Below are positions 21,301-28,385 of a stretch of DNA of 64,000 nucleotides, one piece after another (the stretch's first letter is position 1; every line of letters starts with the position of its first letter). The stretch covers positions 620,001 through 684,000 of the forward strand of contig NZ_SAUF01000001.1 of assembly GCF_004023665.1 (NCBI RefSeq), written 5' to 3'. Origin of the DNA: Afifella aestuarii (GTDB lineage Bacteria; Pseudomonadota; Alphaproteobacteria; Rhizobiales; Afifellaceae). The translations under genes and the position numbers were made by a program. The notes below the pieces were generated by a model. It ran no database searches and was not told where the DNA came from. It worked only from the letters and a program-made list of their open reading frames with translations.

Positions 21301-21363
21301 CTTGACCTGCTGGTCGACGTTGCCCGTATCGAGCGACGCCGAAACTGGGATCTTGATCGCCAT
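18310..21363 (-). CDS. Phage tail tape-measure-like protein with lytic transglycosylase domain
   Basis: A 1017-aa protein. The N-terminal ~150 residues are coiled-coil rich. A Gly/Ala-rich hydrophobic stretch (about residues 155-215) is typical of tape-measure proteins. Long helical regions with charged coiled coils follow (about 680-790). Near the C-terminus is an SLT lytic transglycosylase domain with the catalytic Glu in ILEQESG, then GALGISQLMPGTA and ALAAYNAGPGRV. Tape-measure proteins set tail length and such domains open the cell wall during DNA entry. Its start overlaps the stop of the upstream small gene (TGATG). No capsid, terminase, tail tube or baseplate genes are visible, so it is an orphan tail gene. 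Confidence 0.82.
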   Translation of the reverse strand: MAIKIPVSASLDTGNVDQQVKQMQHQFNELGKAAASLKDVTFNPIEKGTLEEMKQMTARFEALKKAAPGLAKRLHEAGQGGKNWNEVDWNKAFPDDHQRTRYMQTLVNILRDNSAKAVKPGEGGVSGHGGGSTPPPRDPPGTSAAGDEARRQGRNIASSALGGLGGAGNAASGALNTALVGGAGAGLVGLLGGLAAFGVGKAVGAATEKIGAAEQDQIDYDRLKRAIGDVNVSFEHLKESVRASAEGMHVTWEEGQKLAASFTKLGNVSEDNYKQLADELSTGGGLSRALGLDPQSGVSFLGEMRGVRLTGDADDSRRLALMIGEAVGKSDAFAKADEVMNAISNFASSQARQSLSNVNIAGYAGLLSALTGSGQTGLDVAGSAAVIGQAGQSLRRGGANGEASQFFSATVGRRYGLDPFQARTWNEGGPFATLSTTFGEDSIAGRYGMVGPGGDMTLLRATLEELRRQYGGHNETLAAATANHLGLSMGQAMALLDIKPNEMGSLRKRLEGLEGFDMSRINAASLGTLSKIEDGGRETWTSVANDLRSRTGSDALSSAEREALDRVMAGQDQEAIKNELARLVATRDQGSTQGKDIRDSKVALENLKTAVASKLVPFTQDIRAGVLYMAGDGKMSSQQLLEKIARNDASHRMGKIEASTDQQLSDLEEQRRKAVADLLPKGVYDLENEPFRKHYIEKMKAGTATEADRQEYQRKAQAWEQDQVFRSSDAGHELLDQTQEEFDKRRQAIVDDKKKRLEAEKARLQEELDRIEKTENQRLEEAELRRRQLEGSKDRNRTGAAAADVKVAQAGVIGKLPVGTSGQAATLSPTGGTGEASRALFASILEQESGTRHRNPDGTLVRSPAGALGISQLMPGTARDPGYGILGIQNDSRAEYERVGQAYIDAMLREFGGNRRKALAAYNAGPGRVKGAVREFGDEWLDHLPSETQNYVDKVLERVGERKMPKDLALSQRAQEHRFRFDVPSVDVTVRNERGEPMAPPQQLQPKVSRPKPFGVA

Positions 21364-21644
21364 CAGCTGATCCCCCGCAGGTAGTTGGCGACATCGGCCG
21401 GAACCGCGCCGTGGCTTTCGACGGCCTTCTCGATCTTGAGGGCGTCAGTCCCCGTGATGTTGCCGTGGCCGCAGGCACGCGAGAGTCGCGCCTTCGCCTC
21501 GTCGACCGACATGGGCGCCGGCGCATCCTCGGCTCGCGATTTCGCCATGACGACGCGCCGCGGGCGGCGCGCCTTGGTGACCAGCATCTGCTTCGGGCCG
21601 CCGAAGGCCCGGTTGAGCAGGTCCAGCACTGCGTTGTCGTTCAT
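21363..21644 (-). CDS. Small hypothetical protein upstream of the tape measure
   Basis: A 93-aa protein with a basic middle (TKARRPRRVVMAKSR) and an acidic helical C-terminus. It overlaps the tape-measure start by one base, so it is coupled to it. In tailed phages this position often holds tail-assembly chaperones, but I see no frameshift signal and no homology that I recognise. Confidence 0.5.
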   Translation of the reverse strand: MNDNAVLDLLNRAFGGPKQMLVTKARRPRRVVMAKSRAEDAPAPMSVDEAKARLSRACGHGNITGTDALKIEKAVESHGAVPADVANYLRGIS

Positions 21645-21661
21645 GAGGTCGCTCCTCGATG

Positions 21662-21937
21662 TCAGTGGTTCGAGCCGACGCGTCCGATCTGGGCGAGCTC
21701 GAGCTGTAGGTTCGAAAGGGATTGGCCCTGCACGTGGGCGGCGAGCAGGTTCAGCAGGCCGGCCAGCACCTCGTCGGAGCGCTCGGAGGCATCGAAGGCC
21801 TGCTCCAGCATCGTCGGCAGCTTCTGCTCGAGCAGGTGCTGGACGTGTTCTTCCGGGCTCCGGCGCCGCGGCCGGCCTCGAGGGTTGGGAGACTGTCCGC
21901 CGGGCGTGAAACGGCCTTGGGGGTCACGATCGATCAT
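21662..21937 (-). CDS. DUF5681-like small protein
   Basis: A 91-aa protein whose N-terminus GRFTPGGQSPNPRGRPRRR matches the Gly/Pro/Arg-rich DUF5681 motif (FxxGxSGNPxGRP) found near terminase or tail genes in prophages and mobile elements. The remainder is helical. It lies 17 bp from its downstream neighbour and 12 bp from the upstream coiled-coil gene, forming one operon with the tape measure. Function unknown. Confidence 0.55.
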   Translation of the reverse strand: MIDRDPQGRFTPGGQSPNPRGRPRRRSPEEHVQHLLEQKLPTMLEQAFDASERSDEVLAGLLNLLAAHVQGQSLSNLQLELAQIGRVGSNH

Positions 21938-21949
21938 GGGGAGGCCTCC

Positions 21950-22738
21950 TCAGTAGACGCCGTAGACGATGAATTTCAGGTCCGGGCTGGGCGTGAAGGC
22001 CGTGAAGCGATTCTTCTCGCCCGCGGCCATCGCGGCCTCGACGAACTTGGCATGGGCATGAATGAACACCTGCTCAGCTTGGCGGGCGCGCTGCTCAAGG
22101 ACGCGGGCGGTGGCATGAGTCCGAACTTGCTCCAGCCGCTGGCGTGCTTCGGTCAGCGCGCGCTGCTCATGGGCCGGACTGCGATCTTTCGCCTGGCGCC
22201 GTGCGTCCGCCAGCAGCTCGCGCAGGCCCTCGATGTCGAGGCCGAGGGCGTGGAGCTCGGCCGCGTTATCTTCATCGCCGGCGAGGCGTGCCTGTCTCAG
22301 CGTGTGTTCCCGCGCCTCCTTCTCGTTCAGACGTTTCTGGAGCTTCGCGACCTGTGCCTGCGCTTCCTGATGACGCTCGGACGCCACGTCGAAAACGTGC
22401 TGGGCCTGCGCGACGCCGCGTGCCGCTGTCTGCAGCTCAGGGTCGTCAACGACGGGTGCAGGTTCCTCGCCATCGAGCAGCTCCGACAGCCCGTCGACCT
22501 GTGCGCCCTGGTCGATTTCCTGCTGCTCAGCCAGAGCGACCTCCTGTGCGGCCTCCTGGAGCGCGGTCTCCTTCGCCTGGCGCGCCTGGCGTGTCTTCGC
22601 CGCTTGAGCCTGTTGCTCACCCGCGAGTTTGTCTTCGAGATTCTTGATCTGGGAGCGGATGCTGGTGGTGTCCTCACCATCGCGCAGTGCCGCGGTCAGT
22701 GCTTCGTTCGCTTCATCGAGCTGTTTCTGAGTGCTCAT
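21950..22738 (-). CDS. Long coiled-coil protein
   Basis: A 262-aa protein that is almost entirely Glu/Gln/Ala/Lys-rich helix with heptad character (about residues 5-235). A short C-terminal tail (FTAFTPSPDLKFIVYGVY) may be globular. ATG 22738 is chosen because GGAGAG lies just upstream; the frame extends further with unrelated residues. First gene of the four-gene tape-measure operon. It may be a scaffold or structural partner; no family is recognised. Confidence 0.6.
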   Translation of the reverse strand: MSTQKQLDEANEALTAALRDGEDTTSIRSQIKNLEDKLAGEQQAQAAKTRQARQAKETALQEAAQEVALAEQQEIDQGAQVDGLSELLDGEEPAPVVDDPELQTAARGVAQAQHVFDVASERHQEAQAQVAKLQKRLNEKEAREHTLRQARLAGDEDNAAELHALGLDIEGLRELLADARRQAKDRSPAHEQRALTEARQRLEQVRTHATARVLEQRARQAEQVFIHAHAKFVEAAMAAGEKNRFTAFTPSPDLKFIVYGVY

Positions 22739-22826
22739 GCGGTTCTCTCCGTGGTAGCGTCCAGTTTTCGGCCTGTTTCGGCCTGTTTGAATGGTCGCGT
22801 CACGACGGGCGTGGCAGGGAACCGCG

Positions 22827-23174
22827 ATGCAAGAACAGAAGAACTTTCGGCAGGTGGCGGCCGATCTCGTCGCCCAGTACGAGCGCCAGCCCCGCCTGGG
22901 ACCGGAGACCATCACCAAGCTGCCGGCCTATCGGCCATTCATCGAGGAGGCGGTGCGCGCCGGCTGGACGGGGCCTGAGATGGAGCTGGACCCGGACTTC
23001 TGGGCGCGATCGGCGGAGTGGGTGGCCAGCGCCAGCGATGAGCAGCGGCGGCGCTGGCTGCACAGCGTATTGAGATCGGAGCGCTGGAACGCCGAGTGCC
23101 CGATGGCGATCCTCGAGGCGCTCCAGGGCGGGCAGATGGCGGCGTTTGTCACCGCCCTCCGCGAGCCGGCTTAG
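22827..23174 (+). CDS. Hypothetical protein
   Basis: A 115-aa soluble acidic protein rich in Trp and Arg (LDPDFWARSAEWVASASDEQ; RRRWLHSVLRSERW). It diverges from the coiled-coil gene and converges with an HTH gene, overlapping that gene's end by 4 bp. ATG 22827 is preferred over an upstream in-frame GTG at 22791. The repeated tryptophans suggest a compact helical fold. Function unknown. Confidence 0.5.
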   Translation: MQEQKNFRQVAADLVAQYERQPRLGPETITKLPAYRPFIEEAVRAGWTGPEMELDPDFWARSAEWVASASDEQRRRWLHSVLRSERWNAECPMAILEALQGGQMAAFVTALREPA

Positions 23175-23392
23175 CGCGTCGAGGCGAAGCGCTCCCCGTC
23201 ATACTCGTAGGTCGACTGCACCGTGCGGCGCTGCTCGTAGTCGATGACCTCCTCGAGCGGATAGACCACCTTGCCGCCCAGCTTGGTGAACCGAGGCCCG
23301 TGACCACTGAAGCGCCAGTTGGCCAGGGTGCGCTTGTTCACCGTATTGCCCCAGCGGTTCACGAGTTCATCGGCGGTGAGGAAGACAGTCAT
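23171..23392 (-). CDS. Small HTH (AlpA/excisionase-like) protein, copy 1
   Basis: A 73-aa helix-turn-helix protein: FLTADELVNRWGNTVNKRTL, then NWRFSGHGPRFTKLGG and VVYPLEEVIDYEQ. This is the layout of excisionase and AlpA-type DNA-binding proteins. It is clearly paralogous to the gene at 24004-24222 on the other strand (shared TLANWR, GHGP/GQGP, KLGG and VVYP blocks). ATG 23392 is used; the upstream in-frame GTG overlaps its ribosome site. A 13-bp motif at 23409-23421 in its upstream region recurs before hicB. Confidence 0.7.
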   Translation of the reverse strand: MTVFLTADELVNRWGNTVNKRTLANWRFSGHGPRFTKLGGKVVYPLEEVIDYEQRRTVQSTYEYDGERFASTR

Positions 23393-24003
23393 GGCGTTCT
23401 CCACGTGTTTATACCGTTATCGGTGTTTGTCACGGGAAGTACGTCCGCCTCATTTCGAGGTGCGTCGCAAGATCCGCCTGGAGATGATGTCCGATAGTCA
23501 GCAGACCCCGGCATCGGAAAGCCTTGAGAACCGGGCAGATATTTTTTTCACCGGCGGCATAGGGCGCAGATAGGGCGCAGCACGGCCGAATGGTCAGCAT
23601 GTTCATACGTTTGTGGCTGCCGCACCCGATCTGGTGCCGTGCCGGCCGCCACGCATCATCCTCGCCAGCTACCGGGGCGTCTGGTCGTGATCGGATACTC
23701 TCAGACGTAGCTCATGCTTCTCTCCTCTGATGACTAAGGCCCCCGAAAGGGGGCTTTCTTGTTCTGGCAGGCGAATGATCCATGCTGCCGGACGCGGACG
23801 CGAAGAGCTTCGAGGACCTCTGAGGCTTGTCCTGCGCCCTATGTGCGCCCTGCGATTTTTTTCAGATTTTTTCTCCCCGGTTCCGTGCGGTTCCACTTCG
23901 CGAGACAGGCTGACTACTAGTCAGCATCACGCCCGTTACTGTTGCCACTGCGTCTGCCACGCGTCATCACCATGACCACACCGGGAATCACGGAGATGCA
24001 ACA
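23393..24003. other. 600-bp intergenic region between two paralogous HTH genes
   Basis: No convincing gene is present. The region holds the divergent promoters of both HTH genes, the 13-bp sequence TTATACCGTTATC (23409-23421) whose complement also precedes hicB, and a strong terminator-like hairpin at 23739-23760. It is AT-richer than the genes around it. Divergent homologous regulators around a shared control region suggest a regulatory switch. Confidence 0.5.
23739..23760 (+). terminator. Rho-independent terminator-like hairpin
   Basis: GCCCCC-GAAA-GGGGGC followed by TTTCTT is a six-pair stem with a stable GNRA-type tetraloop and a U-rich tail on the plus strand. No plus-strand gene ends just upstream, so it may insulate the HTH gene at 24004 or end a short RNA. 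Confidence 0.7.
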
Positions 24004-24222
24004 ATGGAACACGCCAGCAAGCGCTACTTGACCCCTGCCGAGCTCTCGGCGCGCTACGGCGGCCGGATCAATCCGCGGACGCTCGCCAACTGGCGATCGG
24101 CCGGCCAGGGACCCTCGTACCTGAAGCTGGGCGGGGCGGTGGTTTATCCCATCGCAAAGGTTGAAGAATGGGAGGAGCGGAATACGGTGAGCGGGACGGG
24201 CGAGTACTGCGGAAACCCGTGA
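24004..24222 (+). CDS. Small HTH (AlpA/excisionase-like) protein, copy 2
   Basis: A 72-aa paralogue of the HTH protein at 23171-23392 with the same order of motifs: YLTPAELSARYGGRINPRTL, NWRSAGQGPSYLKLGG and VVYPIAKVEEWEE. GGAG precedes the ATG. It lies 28 bp upstream of the DUF6602 gene on the same strand and may regulate it. It probably binds DNA as a small repressor or recombination-directionality-type factor. Confidence 0.72.
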   Translation: MEHASKRYLTPAELSARYGGRINPRTLANWRSAGQGPSYLKLGGAVVYPIAKVEEWEERNTVSGTGEYCGNP

Positions 24223-24249
24223 CACTCTCGCTGCCCAGGAAGCAAAGTC

Positions 24250-25215
24250 ATGGCGGTCGCCACCACTCACGCTCTTCACACCTTCATGGCCCAGCTCAGC
24301 GATGAAATGGCCTCCGAGTATGCCCGGATCTACGCTCGAGCCTCTGACGATCCAGGAACGGCAGGCGATGAAGGCGAGGCAAACTGGGCCGCTCTATTCC
24401 GCGAGTGGCTTCCGCCGACCTACCAGGTAGAGACCAAGGGGAGGATCATTGGTCATGATGGCCGTCTCTCGCCTCAGATTGATGTCCTGATACTCAAGCC
24501 GACGTACCCGCTGAAGTTGCGCGAGAAGAAGCTGTGGCTGGCTGGAGGCGTGGCGGCGGCGTTCGAGTGCAAGACGACCCTTGGCTCCTCTCACCTCGCG
24601 GAGGCCTTCGGCCGCTGCCAGAAGTTCAAGAGCCTCTTTCCTGAGCGGCAGGGCTCTCCGAGGAAAGAGTTGCGATCGCCGCTTATTTACGGCCTCCTTG
24701 CACATTCGCATGTCTGGAAGAGCGAGAGATCTTCTCCTCTCGAGAACATCGAAAAGCACTGGCGCGGAGGGCAACCGGTAGATCATCCCCGGTTTGAGCT
24801 TGATCTGGTATGTGTCGCCGATCTCGCTTGCTGGTCAGGCATGTACCTGGCTGGATTCCCGGTAGAGATGGCGGGAAGCAGCGACGAGGCTGCCGCCTAT
24901 GAGAAGGAGTTCGGTGGGAAGATCGGACCAATGACCGCGTTCAACTGCGCCGCCTATGATTCGCAGGACCAGTACCAAGACTTCCGTCCAGTAGGGGCTC
25001 TGATTGCAGCTCTCACCCGACGCATCGCCGCTGAAGACGCCGCGGTTCGTGACATCGCCGACTACTACGACATGGCCAATCTCGGCGGGCAAAACCGCGG
25101 GACTCTCCGGACGTGGCCTCTGGATGTTTATTCCGCAGACGTGCGGCCAAAGGTGGAGCGCCGGCAGCTCATCAACGGCGAGCCGTGGGATGAGTGGTCT
25201 CTCTACGGCCTGTGA
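24250..25215 (+). CDS. DUF6602-type protein with nuclease-like (PD-(D/E)XK) core
   Basis: A 321-aa protein. Motifs fit the DUF6602 group: a helical N-terminus with a GDEGEANWAALFREWLPPTY segment, then SPQIDVLILKP and AAAFECKTTLG. Together these give the D...ExK metal site of restriction-nuclease folds (Asp in QIDV near residue 78, Glu-x-Lys in FECK near residue 104). The C-terminal half is unassigned. AGGAAG precedes ATG 24250, and an HTH regulator lies immediately upstream. Likely island cargo in defence or DNA metabolism; nuclease activity is inferred only. Confidence 0.65.
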   Translation: MAVATTHALHTFMAQLSDEMASEYARIYARASDDPGTAGDEGEANWAALFREWLPPTYQVETKGRIIGHDGRLSPQIDVLILKPTYPLKLREKKLWLAGGVAAAFECKTTLGSSHLAEAFGRCQKFKSLFPERQGSPRKELRSPLIYGLLAHSHVWKSERSSPLENIEKHWRGGQPVDHPRFELDLVCVADLACWSGMYLAGFPVEMAGSSDEAAAYEKEFGGKIGPMTAFNCAAYDSQDQYQDFRPVGALIAALTRRIAAEDAAVRDIADYYDMANLGGQNRGTLRTWPLDVYSADVRPKVERRQLINGEPWDEWSLYGL

Positions 25216-25418
25216 GCAAAGACGGCCAACGCCTCCTCTGCCGTCTCGGCAGAGTAGATCCGCCCCAATCGATCGCGCGCGACCCAGCCCGCCCCCTCAT
25301 GCTCCGGCACGTAGGCGGGGCGCAGGTGCCCCACCTCGATCATCGGATACCCAGGGTGTCGCTCCTGGATGGTGTGGGAGACGCCGTTCCTGTGCGGTGT
25401 CAGGCAGTAGATCGTCAT
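25203..25418 (-). CDS. Small hypothetical protein
   Basis: A 71-aa protein, last in a chain of three tiny minus-strand genes linked by ATGA/GTGA overlaps. It contains HPGYPMIEVGHLRPAYVPEH and a C-terminal helix (AETAEEALAVFAH). No family is recognised. It overlaps the 3' end of the DUF6602 gene by 13 bp. Confidence 0.5.
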   Translation of the reverse strand: MTIYCLTPHRNGVSHTIQERHPGYPMIEVGHLRPAYVPEHEGAGWVARDRLGRIYSAETAEEALAVFAHRP

Positions 25419-25636
25419 CGCTGGGGCTCCAGTCGCGCCAAGCGCCGTTCCAACAGCCTTCGTAGGGTGTCGCGCAGCTCACCGGCTTCATCGTCGGTGA
25501 GATCGAGCGGGCCATAGCCCGTATCGAGGGAACTCTGGATGGCATCGATCTGCTTCGACAAGGCGTAGCGAGTTTGATCGGCCGCGTCCGCGGGGTCTTG
25601 AGCGCCGATTTCTGCAGCGATTTCGCTGGCATTCAC
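25415..25636 (-). CDS. Small hypothetical protein
   Basis: A 73-aa acidic helical protein (NASEIAAEIGAQDPADAADQ and a terminal LRRLLERRLARLEPQR). GTG 25636 is chosen because CTGGAGG precedes it; the open frame extends further but without sensible residues. Its start overlaps the stop of the gene upstream (GTGA), and its stop overlaps the start of the next (ATGA). Function unknown. Confidence 0.55.
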   Translation of the reverse strand: MNASEIAAEIGAQDPADAADQTRYALSKQIDAIQSSLDTGYGPLDLTDDEAGELRDTLRRLLERRLARLEPQR

Positions 25637-25794
25637 GATATAGCCTCCAGGCGCGCCAGGCGCGTCGCCAATTCGATCACGGGGGCCGAGATCGGCTCGC
25701 CCCGATACGGCGCCAGCGCCTCGAGCAAGGCAGCCAGCTGGCGTCCGGTGAGTGTTCCAATGCGCGCTGGGCGCGCGGTACCATTGTGCCGCAT
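25633..25794 (-). CDS. Very small hypothetical protein (53 aa)
   Basis: A 53-aa gene found by reading the stretch between the resolvase and the two small genes. ATG 25794 follows GGAGGACATCGCG, and the product contains TLTGRQLAALLEALAPYRGE and ends LARLEAIS. Its TGA overlaps the next GTG (GTGA). Good ribosome site and coupling on the downstream side support it as real. No family recognised. Confidence 0.55.
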   Translation of the reverse strand: MRHNGTARPARIGTLTGRQLAALLEALAPYRGEPISAPVIELATRLARLEAIS

Positions 25795-25863
25795 CGCGAT
25801 GTCCTCCAGGTAGTCGCGGTGTCATGCCCTCGGGCGGGGTCCAGCCGTCGCGGGGGCTCCTTT

Positions 25864-26481
25864 TCAGGCCGACATCTCGGCCTTCACGCTCTGCACGGTG
25901 TAGGGGCTGGCGTCGGCCAGATCGGCGGCCTTCCGGACGCTGAAGCCCGCCGCCAGCAGCTCGCGGATCTTCTGGCGCTTCTCCTCGTCGCGAGGCCGGC
26001 CCCGGTACTTGCCCTCGGCCTTCGCCTTGGCGATGCCCTGGGCCTGCCGCTGACGCCGCTGCTCGTAGTCCTTGGCGGCGATCGCCGCGAGCATGTCCAT
26101 CATCATGCTGTTGATCGCGTCGAGCATCCGCGAGGTGAACTCGTCGCCGGCAGTGTCCTTCATGCCGGCGTGGCTGGTCGGCAGGTCGATCGAAACGATC
26201 CGAAGGCCCTTCGCCTCGATCTGCGCCCGCAGCTTCTTCCACTCGGCGGCGGGAAGGCGCGACAGGCGGTCGACGGCCTCGACCAGCATGATGTCGCCGG
26301 GCTGGGCATCCTTCAGCAGCCGGTGAAGCTCCGGCCGGTCTGCCGTGGCGCCCGAGGCGTTCTCGACGTACCAGGATGCGATGGTCTGCCCGTGCTCCCC
26401 GGCGAAGGTCGCCAGCATGTCGCGAGCGCGCTCCGCATCCTGCTTATCGGTGCTCGCCCTGAGATACCCGCGTGTGAACAT
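25864..26481 (-). CDS. Serine recombinase (resolvase/invertase family)
   Basis: A 205-aa small serine recombinase. The catalytic serine lies in YLRASTDKQDAERA (about residue 10), followed by ADRPELHRLLKDAQPGD, LVEAVDRLSRLP and a C-terminal HTH preceded by KYRGRPRDEEKR. Such enzymes resolve dimers or invert DNA at short res-like sites. None is obvious nearby, but the 180-bp gap upstream (26482-26660) contains short AT-rich repeats that could hold one. Confidence 0.9.
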   Translation of the reverse strand: MFTRGYLRASTDKQDAERARDMLATFAGEHGQTIASWYVENASGATADRPELHRLLKDAQPGDIMLVEAVDRLSRLPAAEWKKLRAQIEAKGLRIVSIDLPTSHAGMKDTAGDEFTSRMLDAINSMMMDMLAAIAAKDYEQRRQRQAQGIAKAKAEGKYRGRPRDEEKRQKIRELLAAGFSVRKAADLADASPYTVQSVKAEMSA

Positions 26482-26660
26482 GATCGGCCCTTGTGCTGGT
26501 TTGGCGTATTGCCAAGTCAGTGTATTGGTTAGGGCCGGAAAACAGAAATAGCAATACGCTATCGGATGCTCGAAATTGAGCGTCGCTAGGCTATACCCAA
26601 TTCAGCACGCTCCACCGGGCTACGAAACTGCGACATAGACCTTCAATCGCGAGATGATCA

Positions 26661-27773
26661 TTGGCCTTACTTAAATCCATCGTGGTCGGTCCTGACAGCT
26701 CGCATTGGGCGAAATGGATCGATGCCGCATCGGGGAGCGACCCCGCTCGCCGCGAACGGGCGCTTCGCCTTCATGCCGAGCTTATGGAGCGAGGCCGGAT
26801 TCCGCTTCTGTCATTCCACCACCTGGAAGAGTTGCTGCTTCTTGAAGATGAAGCCATCGTCCGTGCCCGCGTCGAATTCATACAAAACTTACCGCTTCTG
26901 GCATGGGTGGGATCGCAGAGCCCCGGAGGGGTGGGATCCATCGTACAGGTCTTGGCGGCGGAGGTGGTCGCCGTGAGCGAGGGCCACCATAGCCCAGCCT
27001 CGATACGTGATCGGGCGCGCACGCTATTCCTGAAGACAGGCACCGGCACCGAGGCCATCGGCTCAGATGTCTGGGTGTGGGAAGCGATACGACCGGCGCT
27101 GCGCTCAAGGGTCGGCAAAGCAGACATGACTGCGGTCGTCTCGCCCATCCAATTCCTCGATATGAACCGTACGATCGGCGAGTTGTCGAAGGGAACCGTT
27201 CGCTCTCCTGCCCAGGCGCGCGCGCAGCTCAGTCGAATTCGGGGTGAGGTGTTCCGCGAGGCGATGCAGAGCAACGGCGGAGATGAGAAGGACGCAGAAG
27301 CTTTGGCTATGGATTTTGTGGACAGAGCTTCACAGATGATGCCGCTGACAGGCAAGTCGGTGCGCGACGTGTTGGTCGCCGGTTTGGCCATCCAAGGTGT
27401 GGACGAAGCTGAGATCCGGGATGAATGCCTCCTTGCTGACCTCAGTCGACTGGGTGATTTTAGAAGTCAGCTGCGTGTCGTAGCGTCGGCGACAGGACTT
27501 CCATTCGACGAGCTCAAGAAGATCCCTATCGATCTCCTACCTAGCCGCATTGTAAGCGATGCCCTTATAAAGCACGGTCAGTTGAGGAAGAAGCGACCCG
27601 GCAGCGACCTCAACGATCGTTTTCTCGGCGTCCTTGCCGCCTATTGTGACGTTTTATACGTAGACAAGCGGACCGCGGAAGACTTTCGCCGGGCGCGGCA
27701 TAAGGAGCGCCGGCTTGACGAGCTAATAGGCGAAATAGTGAAGTCGCCTGACTTCGAGTCTCTCTTGGGATAG
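26661..27773 (+). CDS. PIN-like domain protein
   Basis: A 370-aa protein. The start contains VVGPDSSHW with an early Asp, LLSFHHLEELLLLEDE in the middle of the N-terminal part, and the C-terminal GSDLNDRFLGVLAAYCDVLY followed by VDKRT. Asp/Glu residues in these places are the pattern of PIN-type ribonucleases, here with a long helical insertion (about residues 120-280). TTG 26661 is the only sensible start in frame and has GAG upstream. No antitoxin-like partner adjoins it. RNase activity and a defence or toxin role are inference. Confidence 0.6.
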   Translation: MALLKSIVVGPDSSHWAKWIDAASGSDPARRERALRLHAELMERGRIPLLSFHHLEELLLLEDEAIVRARVEFIQNLPLLAWVGSQSPGGVGSIVQVLAAEVVAVSEGHHSPASIRDRARTLFLKTGTGTEAIGSDVWVWEAIRPALRSRVGKADMTAVVSPIQFLDMNRTIGELSKGTVRSPAQARAQLSRIRGEVFREAMQSNGGDEKDAEALAMDFVDRASQMMPLTGKSVRDVLVAGLAIQGVDEAEIRDECLLADLSRLGDFRSQLRVVASATGLPFDELKKIPIDLLPSRIVSDALIKHGQLRKKRPGSDLNDRFLGVLAAYCDVLYVDKRTAEDFRRARHKERRLDELIGEIVKSPDFESLLG

Positions 27774-27993
27774 GCAGAGATAAATAACATCAATGAATCG
27801 ATCATCGATCGCTGAGCTCTCCGCCTCTTCAATTCGTCACGGGCAACCTTGCGATCTGACGGAGACGTTCTGCAGTCGTCGCTGCAGCCGCCGTTCATCG
27901 GCATCGGTCCATGCCGCTGCTACTGAGCGCTTGCCGGTCGTTGGTCCTTGGCCTGCCTGTGGTCGACTCCGAAGATAACGGTATAACGTGACG

Positions 27994-28272
27994 ATGAATG
28001 AATGCGATCTCGAACTCTATCCGGTCATCCTGACTCCTGACGCAGACGGCGGCTACGTCGTCACCTGTCGCGACGTCCAGGGCGCCACCACCCAGGGCGA
28101 TACTCTTGAGGAGGCTCTGTACGAGATGGCTGACGCGCTGGCCGTCGCTCTGGAGGGATACACGGAAGCAGGTAGAGCGCTACCGAAACCATCGGAGCCG
28201 CAACCGGGCGAGCGCCTGGTGAGGCCAGAATTCCACCCGCGCGCCACAGAGGGCGGCGCCGCACGGCGATAA
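27994..28272 (+). CDS. HicB-family antitoxin-like protein (orphan)
   Basis: A 92-aa HicB-fold protein: YPVILTPDADGGYVVTCRDV, then GATTQGDTLEEALYEMADAL and YTEAGRALPKPS. HicB proteins neutralise the mRNA-cutting toxin HicA and repress their operon. No HicA-like double-stranded-RNA-binding-fold toxin is found on either side, so this is solitary. Its upstream region carries GATAACGGTATAA (27974-27986), shared with the HTH gene at 23392. Start may be GTG 27988 instead. Confidence 0.8.
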   Translation: MNECDLELYPVILTPDADGGYVVTCRDVQGATTQGDTLEEALYEMADALAVALEGYTEAGRALPKPSEPQPGERLVRPEFHPRATEGGAARR

Positions 28273-28385
28273 CGGCATGACGGACGGCCGGACAAAGGTG
28301 CGTTGCGAGCGCCACGTCCGTCTATACTGTCGTCATCGGGCGACACCGCGCTGCCCGCCACTTCCATGACCCACCGGAGACCGCC

